Part shown: positions 15,898-22,558 of the stretch, piece by piece | Layout of the letters: each line of letters starts with the position of its first letter | Numbering within the stretch: the stretch's first letter is position 1 | Assembly: GCA_934457115.1 (NCBI GenBank) | Contig: CAKSHI010000018.1 | Span: forward strand, 1-24,265 | Reading direction: 5' to 3' | From: an uncultured Eubacteriales bacterium | GTDB taxonomy: Bacteria > Bacillota > Clostridia > Oscillospirales > Acutalibacteraceae | DNA: 24,265 nucleotides | Notes under the pieces: generated by a model | What the model saw: only the letters and a program-made list of their open reading frames with translations | Told to the model about the DNA's origin: nothing | Database searches by the model: none | Program-made: the position numbers and the translations under genes

Positions 15898-16437
15898 CTA
15901 TTTTATCCTTAAAATATGTGCTTGACCGTTAGGATATTCGCTAAAAAAATCTGCTAAAGACTTATAATCATTAGGATTTGTATGTGCAGCATAATAGATC
16001 ATTCCATTCTTCACCCTACTTATTATCGTTGTATGATGAGGATATTCTCCATCATACTTAAGATACATTACATCACTAGCTTTTACGGGGTTTTTAGGGT
16101 CATTTGCAGCAGCAGCTATTTGATCAGGACCTGTTAAAATTATTTCCTCTTTAACCATATTCGAATTTTTTAAATACTCATATTGTTCCCTAGCTACAGA
16201 CCATGCCTCAGTATAACTCCATCTTAACTCTGGCTTAAAGAATACCATAGGATTTATGTCATTTCTATCATGATAATGCCAGTATTCATTCATCTTAAAC
16301 CCACCTGCCACTAAACATTGCGAAACAAAGTTTGCACAATCGCCTGCCTTATCACTAAACTGAGGATATTTAGGATTTTTGCTATTATACCACTGTATTG
16401 CATACCAAACCGCTGATCTTCTATCATATTCAAGCAT
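15898..16437 (-). CDS. Amidase_6-type cell-wall hydrolase, orphan toxin tail
   Basis: The 179 residues match the putative amidase domain family (Amidase_6, papain-like fold): YDRRSAVWYAIQWYNSKNP, then GDCANFVSQCLVAGG with the likely catalytic Cys34, a Trp/His-rich stretch, and HHTTIISRV with the likely catalytic His near 134-135. No signal peptide is present. The same frame is open upstream into a MuF tail (PPFHPNCGC at about 16500-16535), interrupted by a stop further on. So the piece is the C-terminal effector part of a longer MuF-amidase toxin, left behind as an orphan. ATG at 16437 has no clear ribosome site, and expression is uncertain. A putative immunity gene follows directly. Confidence 0.8.
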   Translation of the reverse strand: MLEYDRRSAVWYAIQWYNSKNPKYPQFSDKAGDCANFVSQCLVAGGFKMNEYWHYHDRNDINPMVFFKPELRWSYTEAWSVAREQYEYLKNSNMVKEEIILTGPDQIAAAANDPKNPVKASDVMYLKYDGEYPHHTTIISRVKNGMIYYAAHTNPNDYKSLADFFSEYPNGQAHILRIK

Positions 16438-16575
16438 TGGGTAAGCTAATTCTAATGGTTCATTAATGTCAGACAGCGTTCTTTTTCCTATTATCGTGCA
16501 TCCGCAGTTTGGATGAAATGGCGGAGCATTTTTTCATACTTTTAATTTAGATAAATAAAATATTTTTGTGGTCAT
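16438..16575 (-). pseudogene. MuF tail remnant joined in frame to the amidase
   Basis: In one frame this reads MTTKIFYLSKLKV, a TGA stop, then KNAPPFHPNCGCTIIGKRTL, and continues into the amidase. The copy at 18600-18679 has GGG (Gly) where this one has TGA. The ATG at 16575 overlaps the TGA of the gene at 16572-17069 (ATGA). It is the hinge between a lost MuF front and the amidase tail. Confidence 0.75.
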
Positions 16576-17069
16576 TTTCCTTGCTTTAACATATAAAATA
16601 TTTCTTTATCTTCCATTGAAAATGCATCTATATCTTTATATTGCTTAATTTCAGCGGTTTCATAATTTAATTTTGTATATCCCATTTCTCCTATTGCATA
16701 TACATACGGTGATTCATGTATATAAATCCTAATATCATAATCAATATCCTGATTTTTGTCTCGATCATATAATGACCATCTTGTATGTTCCTTCTTTATA
16801 TTTCCTTGTTCATCAACTTCAACACCTCTTAAGATTACAAACTCTTTTCTACTTCCAAACGATTGTATAGTTTTACGACCATCTTGATATACAACCTCAC
16901 CTTTTGTGTTTTGGTTAGCAGAATCATTTAAAAATTCGACTGTTTTTATTATAGCCATCGAAAAGATTTTAGGTATTGATATAAAGAAAATACACCCTAA
17001 TATAATTAAAAAAATTATACTTATACTTTTAATAAATGATCCTTTTAAAAGTTTCTTAATCGCTATCAT
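16572..17069 (-). CDS. Single-TM putative immunity protein of unknown family
   Basis: 165 residues from ATG at 17069, with GGAAGA about eight bases upstream. A TTG four codons earlier is an alternative. One hydrophobic helix (residues 12-40, FIKSISIIFLIILGCIFFISI) anchors the protein. The rest (GEVVYQDGRKTIQSFGSRKE to YMLKQGK) is soluble and probably outside. The ATG overlaps the TGA of a short upstream frame ending EYEYIWKRG as ATGA, the same coupling seen between toxin tails and immunity genes elsewhere in the row. That context, not a family match, suggests immunity to a toxin whose tail is almost lost. Confidence 0.65.
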   Translation of the reverse strand: MIAIKKLLKGSFIKSISIIFLIILGCIFFISIPKIFSMAIIKTVEFLNDSANQNTKGEVVYQDGRKTIQSFGSRKEFVILRGVEVDEQGNIKKEHTRWSLYDRDKNQDIDYDIRIYIHESPYVYAIGEMGYTKLNYETAEIKQYKDIDAFSMEDKEIFYMLKQGK

Positions 17070-17178
17070 CCTCTCTTCCAAATATACTCATATTCTGTAT
17101 AAGTGTCATACTCTGTCATCATTCCGTTTCTTTGCATCGCTTCACCTAAATTATTCGCAAGATCTGCAAACGACAAGC
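17066..17178 (-). pseudogene. C-terminal scrap of an unidentified toxin
   Basis: A 37-residue open frame (SLSFADLANNLGEAMQRNG...EYEYIWKRG) with no start codon context ends in TGA overlapping the next ATG. It is joined at about 17178 to a relic of the five-TM gene. Its position just before an anchored protein fits a toxin tail. The family cannot be told from so little. Confidence 0.5.
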
Positions 17179-17243
17179 TATTTCTAAATTAGGAAACTAT
17201 GATAAAAGAAGGGTTAACACAGACAAAAATAATACAGTCCCCC
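17179..17243 (-). pseudogene. relic of five-TM immunity gene, N-terminal part
   Basis: About 60 bases match 19099-19162, encoding TVLFL-VLTLLLS-FPNLE with an internal stop. The match starts and ends abruptly on both sides. The stretch 17244-17281 shows nothing recognisable. Confidence 0.65.
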
Positions 17244-17281
17244 TCTCAATAATAATCTCTGTCTACATATATAAGGTACAA

Positions 17282-17947
17282 TTATATACATTTATCTATC
17301 CTTATAACCGAATATCCCCCGCCACTATTCGGTAAATCAATTAAGATACAGATATCTCCTGATTTTGAAATATAAAAACTATCCTGATCCAATTTTTCAT
17401 CAATAGTTTTTATAACTTCGTCTTTGTTCATTGCTTTAAGTCCACCATATAAAATTTCATAATTTCCATTAACAATACTGTTCTCTAAATCCTCACGTGA
17501 TTTAATAAAATCCGACAAAAAAAGCCTTTCTGCTGTCTTTAGGTTAATTGTTATCGCATGACAACTACTGTTCGGATGTGGCGTTCCCTCAACATATGAA
17601 TATTGATAAAATACTATACTTAACATTTCGTTATTGTACAGCTCAACTTCATACGATTGATCCAAAGTTAACCCTTTTAGACTATATTTATCGTAACACC
17701 GATCTATTGCATTATCCTTTATAATATAATTAATCTGCTTAGCTGCCGGATTATCACTATTTTTAATTTGGGGATAAGTAATTTTTATACTCATATCATT
17801 GCTTTGATCTTCAAATAACTTCTCTTCCAGTATATAAGTATCATTAAAACCATTTTTGGATATGTTTATATTTGATTTATTGGCATGGCATCCCATGACA
17901 AAGCTCAAAGCAATAATTGTTAGCAAAATAAAAGCATATTTTTTCAT
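17282..17947 (-). CDS. RsiV-like lipoprotein, putative immunity to GH19 toxin
   Basis: 221 residues. The signal peptide ends in a lipobox (SFVMGC, Cys20), so the mature protein is tethered outside the membrane. The DUF4163/DUF3298 (RsiV/PdaC-type) pattern follows: SIKITYPQIK near 53, YEVELYNNEMLSIVFYQYSY, then HAITINLKTAERLFLSDF, and a C-terminal GGYSVIRID. AGGGG precedes the ATG. It lies 18 bases downstream of the GH19 orphan tail and on the same strand. RsiV of Bacillus binds lysozyme directly through this fold. I infer that this protein binds and blocks the neighbouring muralytic domain. A lysozyme-sensing role without a sigma-factor partner is less likely. Confidence 0.75.
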   Translation of the reverse strand: MKKYAFILLTIIALSFVMGCHANKSNINISKNGFNDTYILEEKLFEDQSNDMSIKITYPQIKNSDNPAAKQINYIIKDNAIDRCYDKYSLKGLTLDQSYEVELYNNEMLSIVFYQYSYVEGTPHPNSSCHAITINLKTAERLFLSDFIKSREDLENSIVNGNYEILYGGLKAMNKDEVIKTIDEKLDQDSFYISKSGDICILIDLPNSGGGYSVIRIDKCI

Positions 17948-17965
17948 ATGTATGACCCCTATAAG

Positions 17966-18679
17966 TTATCTAAGTATATATAATATCAAATTATATGTAT
18001 TCATACGTTCCTCAAAATTATTTTGTCCACCGTTCACTATATTTGTAACTTGTGACACAGTAGGGATATTATTATTGGTAAACATATACTGAACACTACT
18101 CCTCCAAAACCACCCAGCGACTTCCCATGCGTAATTTTCAGCAACATAATCCGCACCTTGCATAACGCCTTGGTCATTTATTTCATTTGCAAACTGTTGA
18201 TAATTATATCTGCCTGTTAAATGAATATATCCTGAGCCCCTAAAATTATATCCATCATTTGTGTCTTTACCTGAATTACCTAAATCAATACGCCCTCCAT
18301 ATTTCTCATTGAAATACTCCCTGTCTCTGGACTTGTCAGGATAATCCCGCCAATTTATTTCTATCAATCCATTTCCATGCCAGGACTCTACATAGCACTG
18401 CGCAAGAAAATGGGAAATTTGCTCCTTTGTAGTAATATCATACTTTATAAGTGTTTCATTTAGCTCTTTTACCATTGAATCAGTCACATTATTAAATCCT
18501 ATATATTCTAACTGATATTTATTAACGTATTCTATTACCTGAGCAGCATCATCCCCTTCATCCTGTGGTTCTTCATCAGACCCAACATATGGCACAATAG
18601 TACACCCGCAGTTTGGATGAAATGGCGGAGCATTTTTCCCTACCTTTAATTCAGATAAATAAAATGCCTTCCCATCCAT
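17966..18679 (-). CDS. Orphan MuF-tail + GH19 muralytic domain (5'-truncated toxin)
   Basis: The frame is open back to about 18712 (ITAVQRICEMDGKAFYL), which is the end of a MuF domain. ATG at 18679 falls inside it, so this is a truncated copy. Residues 18-26 are PPFHPNCGC. After an acidic linker (EEPQDEGDDAAQ) comes a GH19 lysozyme/chitinase-like domain from about 55: HFLAQCYVES with the likely catalytic Glu98, YNFRGSGYIHLTGRYNY near 145-161, and VTNIVNGGQNNFEER at the C-terminus. These match GH19 endolysins. It would cut the glycan strands of peptidoglycan. The first half is nearly identical to the toxin at 22530, the second half is not. A lipoprotein gene follows 18 bases on. Confidence 0.75.
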   Translation of the reverse strand: MDGKAFYLSELKVGKNAPPFHPNCGCTIVPYVGSDEEPQDEGDDAAQVIEYVNKYQLEYIGFNNVTDSMVKELNETLIKYDITTKEQISHFLAQCYVESWHGNGLIEINWRDYPDKSRDREYFNEKYGGRIDLGNSGKDTNDGYNFRGSGYIHLTGRYNYQQFANEINDQGVMQGADYVAENYAWEVAGWFWRSSVQYMFTNNNIPTVSQVTNIVNGGQNNFEERMNTYNLILYILR

Positions 18680-18734
18680 TTCACAAATTCTTTGTACTGC
18701 CGTTATCCATTAAATAATAGTAACCATATATATT

Positions 18735-19184
18735 TTATTTCGGTACGTGCCCTTTAGAAATATAAAGCATATATATTGCCAGCATAATTCCACCCAGAAT
18801 AGAAAAATATATATACCATATCCACGGCAATATATAACCATATGACACAATGCCATCTGGGTAATAAAAAGGTCTAAAAAACAATGTATCCTTATGTACT
18901 ATAAAAATCGGTGTAGATACTATTAAATTTCCAATGGTCATACCAATATAAAACCTTTTATATTTCATGCTTGCTACAATTCCTATTATAGTCATTGCAT
19001 AAATGAAGTTCATAAGCTCAGGTGTTAAATTATTTAAATTCTCAAAAATCTGTAAATTTGTAGACTTACCATTTAAAAAATATAAAGATGTGTCACCTAT
19101 TTCTAAATTAGGAACCTCTGACAAAAGAAGGGTTGACACAAATAAAAATAATACAGTCCCATATATAGATAAAAACTTCTTCAA
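18735..19184 (-). CDS. Truncated five-TM putative immunity protein (four helices)
   Basis: 149 residues that match the first half of the proteins at 15021 and 19413: the same N-terminus (MKKFLSIYGTVLFLFV), HKDTLFFRPFY and WIWYIYFSILGGIMLAIYM. It then ends at KGHVPK, without the last helix and the extracellular domain. The loop after helix 1 is unlike both relatives (EVPNLEIGDTSLYFLNG). It begins with TTG behind TAGGAGG, coupled to the amidase fragment upstream. It may be a 3'-deleted pseudogene, since it runs straight into the GH19 orphan. Confidence 0.7.
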   Translation of the reverse strand: MKKFLSIYGTVLFLFVSTLLLSEVPNLEIGDTSLYFLNGKSTNLQIFENLNNLTPELMNFIYAMTIIGIVASMKYKRFYIGMTIGNLIVSTPIFIVHKDTLFFRPFYYPDGIVSYGYILPWIWYIYFSILGGIMLAIYMLYISKGHVPK

Positions 19185-19194
19185 AATTAACCTC

Positions 19195-19412
19195 CTATTT
19201 TATCCTTAAAATATGTGCTTGACCATTGGGATGTTCATTAAAAAAATCTTCTAAAGGTTTATAATCATTAGGATGTGTATGTGCCGCATAATAGATCATT
19301 CCATTCTTCACCCTACTTATTATCGTTGCATGATGAGGGTATTCTTCATCAAACTTAAGATACATTACATCACCAGCTTTTATGAAGCTTCCATTGTAGT
19401 TTATGCAAATTA
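19195..19412 (-). pseudogene. 5'-truncated Amidase_6 tail
   Basis: The frame encodes SFIKAGDVMYLKFDEEYPHH and continues to NGQAHILRIK, the last 60 or so residues of the amidase family seen at 15898. It holds the His motif but not the catalytic Cys. It starts right after the TAA of the five-TM gene at 19413 with no start codon, and ends with TAG overlapping the next gene's AGGAGG. Confidence 0.75.
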
Positions 19413-20243
19413 TTATGGGTGTTCATACACATGTGTAACTACCCATCTGAAATCTTTCAATTCATAACTGACTATCTTAGGAAAATATGAATTCATTGGT
19501 ATTCCATCATACCAATACCATGATCGTGCTTGTTTGAAAAATACTAAAGATATAGGAAATGTATTTTTATATTGATATAAATCATACTCATTGTCATAGT
19601 ATCTTCGATAATTGAGCATTTCGAAATCCCTTTGTGAAATAACATCCTCTAAATCCTGCGAGTATTTACCATTAGTATCATAGGCCAGATTTGCCAAATA
19701 ATTTGTTTTAAAGCTCAAGTAAAAACATTGCGTTATATAAATAACGACAAATGCAGTAATCGATATCAATCCAATCTTTATAACCTTTTTAATAGCCTTT
19801 CTTTGCCGTTCAGTTCGTTTATTTGAATTAAAAAATAAATACGCTGCAAACATAACTCCACCAAATATGGAAAAATATATGTACCACACCCACCTAATTA
19901 TATAAATACATCGAGAATAACTGTACATAAAATAAAACGGTTCAAAAAACAAAGTATCCTTATGCACCATAAATATTGGAATAGATATAATTAAATTTCC
20001 AATCGTTGCTATAATATGTGTTTCTTTAAATCTTATAGTTAATATCATACTAACTAAAACTATCATATAAATATAAAACATAAGAAATGGTGATAAATCA
20101 TAAGTAGGTATTAATCTTTTCGTAACTGTAGGCGAAAAATCGCTCTTGTATAGAAATGAATAACCGCCTCCAAAATCATCTAAAAACAAATATGTAACAA
20201 ATAAAAATAATACAGTCCCATATATAGATAAAAACTTCTTCAA
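19413..20243 (-). CDS. Five-TM putative immunity protein, second copy
   Basis: 276 residues with the same topology as the protein at 15021. By eye, about 300 bases of the core (19790-20102 against 15432-15744) are identical. The outer loop after helix 1 (DFGGGYSFLYKSDFSPT) and the last 75 residues (NYRRYYDNEYDLYQY onward) differ strongly, though both end WxVTxxYxHP. The start is TTG, with AGGAGG overlapping the stop of the amidase fragment upstream. The pattern fits immunity proteins whose extracellular parts set specificity. Confidence 0.75.
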   Translation of the reverse strand: MKKFLSIYGTVLFLFVTYLFLDDFGGGYSFLYKSDFSPTVTKRLIPTYDLSPFLMFYIYMIVLVSMILTIRFKETHIIATIGNLIISIPIFMVHKDTLFFEPFYFMYSYSRCIYIIRWVWYIYFSIFGGVMFAAYLFFNSNKRTERQRKAIKKVIKIGLISITAFVVIYITQCFYLSFKTNYLANLAYDTNGKYSQDLEDVISQRDFEMLNYRRYYDNEYDLYQYKNTFPISLVFFKQARSWYWYDGIPMNSYFPKIVSYELKDFRWVVTHVYEHP

Positions 20244-20253
20244 AATTAACCTC

Positions 20254-20525
20254 CTATTTTATCCTTAAGATATGTGCTTGACCATTGGGATATTCACTAA
20301 AAAAGGCTGACAGAGACTTATAATCATTAGGATGTGTATGTGCTGCATAATAAATCATTCCATTTTCTACTTTACTTACTATCGTTGTATGATGAGGGTA
20401 TTCTTCATCAAACTTAAGATACATTACATCACCAGCTTTTACGGGGTTTTTAGGGTCATTTGCAGCAGCAGCTATTTGATCAGGACCTGTCAAAATTATT
20501 TCCTCTTTAACCATATTCGAATTTT
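20254..20525 (-). pseudogene. 5'-truncated Amidase_6 tail, second fragment
   Basis: It encodes the last 86-90 residues of the amidase (MVKEEIILTGPDQIAAAAND to ILRIK) and is nearly identical to 15898-16160. The match stops abruptly at about 20525, after NSN, so the half with the catalytic Cys is missing. The ATG inside has no clear ribosome site. The TAG stop overlaps the next gene's AGGAGG. The stretch 20526-20577 shows nothing I recognise. Confidence 0.8.
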
Positions 20526-20577
20526 ACACTTCATAAATAACCTTAAAGATTTGTACTATTACATTAATTTTAAAAAC

Positions 20578-21327
20578 TTATCTTGAAATTTCTACAAGAG
20601 CATTATATCCGCGTGCATGTGAAATCCCGGTGCTAAATCTTAGTATTAAAGAATCCTTAGTTACACAAAAAACAACATCATTATCTGTTAATTCCTTTAA
20701 TAAATCTTCATCCTTGTCAGATTGAATAATTTCACGCAGCTGCTTTCTATAATCAATTATTTTTTCAATATCACCGTTATATCCTAAACGTCTACTTTCA
20801 ACTATTTTATTAGTAACATTTTCAGATGCTTTTACCTTCTTGATAAGTCCCATATCTATATTTACAAAATCTGAAAGCTGCATTTTTTGTCCGGTTTTCA
20901 TATTAATTGTAATTGAGTGAAAATTATATCCATGTGGACTCCAATTTCTAATGTCCGGATAACCTGTATAATAAGTCGAATATTCCCAATATAGTACGCT
21001 TAATACTTCAGTTGTATCCATTTTAACTTCAAAATCAAGTGTTAAATCTAATAGTTCTCTATTAGTTATTTTACGATTAACTCCCCCAACTTCATTATCT
21101 AAAATATCATTTCTTATAAGTTCATTAATTTCTTTTTCTCTTGAATGATCGTCTAAACCTTTTACTTGGGGATATCTAATGCTTATTTCTTGATCAAAAT
21201 AAGTATTAGTTACTGTTATATATGGAACATACGGATTATTTTTAGTAAATCTCGTATCTTGTAAACATTTTGATAATACAAATAATATTATCACTATACT
21301 TAAAATTAAACTTATAAACCTCTTCAC
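20578..21327 (-). CDS. RsiV-like anchored protein, putative immunity to lysozyme toxin
   Basis: 249 residues of the DUF4163/DUF3298 (RsiV/PdaC) type: YITVTNTYFDQEISIRYPQV near 33, LTLDFEVKMDTTEVLSVLYW near 90, HSITINMKTGQKMQLSDF near 135, and a short C-terminal strand region. The N-terminal hydrophobic segment ends LSKC. The Lys before Cys breaks the lipobox that the frameshifted paralog at 14046 keeps (LSGC), so this copy may stay as a signal-anchor protein. The GTG start overlaps the TAG stop of the lysozyme gene by one base (TAGTG), with GGAGAA upstream, so translation is probably coupled. I infer immunity to that lysozyme. Confidence 0.78.
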   Translation of the reverse strand: MKRFISLILSIVIILFVLSKCLQDTRFTKNNPYVPYITVTNTYFDQEISIRYPQVKGLDDHSREKEINELIRNDILDNEVGGVNRKITNRELLDLTLDFEVKMDTTEVLSVLYWEYSTYYTGYPDIRNWSPHGYNFHSITINMKTGQKMQLSDFVNIDMGLIKKVKASENVTNKIVESRRLGYNGDIEKIIDYRKQLREIIQSDKDEDLLKELTDNDVVFCVTKDSLILRFSTGISHARGYNALVEISR

Positions 21328-21740
21328 TATCTTTTCTCCTTATTCTCAAAATAACTATACCAATATGCAGCATTATTACGGCGCTCTTCAAGGTGGCTTA
21401 ACTTTAAATCAGGCCTCTCATAGCATCTCATGAATATTTCTGCCAACTCTTCCGGACTTTGTGTAGACTGAGTAAACTCATAAAAGGTCATTTTCGGGTC
21501 ACACAAATTAGGGTTCCATTGATAGTATTCCATTACGCCGATATTAACCTCCTGCAAAATACGATAAAGCTGAGTATCTATGTCAAATGGATCTAAGCCT
21601 TCACATTCTGCCCAATCAATTAATTTAGTCGCTGGTGTCCATTGGGTTAATCCAAAACCTGCATTTTCATCCCCAACATTATATCCAATTTGCCAACAAC
21701 AAGGATTCATCGTACTTTCTATTTGCATATTGCCAAACAT
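21327..21740 (-). CDS. Phage-tail-lysozyme-like domain, orphan toxin tail (5'-truncated)
   Basis: 137 residues from the first ATG. The frame is open a little further (NFLQDAICG), which belongs to the domain, so the true front is lost. GMFGNMQIESTMNP has the likely catalytic Glu, and GFGLTQWTPATKLIDWAE and the Cys/Trp pairs fit the phage tail lysozyme family (Phage_lysozyme2), which cuts peptidoglycan glycan strands. The domain is nearly whole, but there is no MuF hinge and no ribosome site. It is followed, overlapping by one base, by an RsiV-like gene. A decayed second copy with the same partner lies at 14046-14941. Confidence 0.78.
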   Translation of the reverse strand: MFGNMQIESTMNPCCWQIGYNVGDENAGFGLTQWTPATKLIDWAECEGLDPFDIDTQLYRILQEVNIGVMEYYQWNPNLCDPKMTFYEFTQSTQSPEELAEIFMRCYERPDLKLSHLEERRNNAAYWYSYFENKEKR

Positions 21741-21784
21741 TCCGCAAATTGCATCTTGGAGAAAATTTTAATGTCATAACAAAA

Positions 21785-22558
21785 CTACTGTAGATTATCC
21801 ATATCAAGCTTTACAATAGTATGATTTCCAACAGCATACGGGACAGGATAAACTACACAAATTTCTTTATCCGTAAAATAGGAAAATACCTCATAATAAT
21901 TTTTAGATTCTCTGCACAAATTATCTGACGACTTTAAATACTTTAATATTTGATCATCAGGAATATTTGTAAAATATGCATCAACCTCCGGATATGGTTC
22001 TGCTTTATGATTTCCTATTTTCCTTTTGAAAAGTTTTACAAATTCATCATTAATCTCTACCATATCCTCTAATCTAACATATTTTGCACTTTGTAAATCA
22101 ATATTTAATGTATAAAATAGATGAGTCGGATGATTAGCCCACTTTGGAGTAACTAATCCATTATAAACAATGCTTAAATATGAGTCACTAAGATACTTGA
22201 CCTCATAATTAAGTTTTAGTTCTAAACAATTGTAATCTTTCGCTTCATACACATAATTATAACCATTACCCAATTTTATTGCTTCTGTTTTTATAAAATC
22301 ATTTATTGAATCAATTTTCGAATCATAATAGTCCGTTTTTAACCTTGGGTACTCAATTGATATATCCTTATATGCATCTTGAAACAAATATTTATCAGAC
22401 TCTATACCATATTTCCCGGTTTGACTATCTAAATAAATAGAATTAATAAAATTATATGAATTCGATATACCTAAAGCTATATAAATAATCGCGCCAAAAC
22501 ATATTGGTATGAAAATTAATAATATTAATCTAATTAATAATTTTATCGGCACGTTCAT
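21785..22558 (-). CDS. RsiV-like membrane-anchored protein, putative cognate immunity
   Basis: I take ATG at 22558, which has GAAAGG upstream and gives 257 residues. The gene then overlaps the toxin gene end by 29 bases. An uncleaved N-terminal helix (residues 5-30, IKLLIRLILLIFIPICFGAI) anchors it, with the rest outside. The DUF4163/DUF3298-type pattern is there in diverged form: DISIEYPRLK, LELKLNYEVKYLSDSYLSIV, HLFYTLNIDLQSAKYVRLED and a C-terminal VGNHTIVKLD. It lies immediately after the only full-length MuF-GH19 toxin, so it is the best candidate for its immunity protein. The identification as RsiV-like is weaker than for the other copies. Confidence 0.72.
   Translation of the reverse strand: MNVPIKLLIRLILLIFIPICFGAIIYIALGISNSYNFINSIYLDSQTGKYGIESDKYLFQDAYKDISIEYPRLKTDYYDSKIDSINDFIKTEAIKLGNGYNYVYEAKDYNCLELKLNYEVKYLSDSYLSIVYNGLVTPKWANHPTHLFYTLNIDLQSAKYVRLEDMVEINDEFVKLFKRKIGNHKAEPYPEVDAYFTNIPDDQILKYLKSSDNLCRESKNYYEVFSYFTDKEICVVYPVPYAVGNHTIVKLDMDNLQ

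Noticed and set aside
17856..18092. Plus-strand open frames across the toxin row
   Set aside because: All are antisense to better supported minus-strand genes and relics, and lack start signals.
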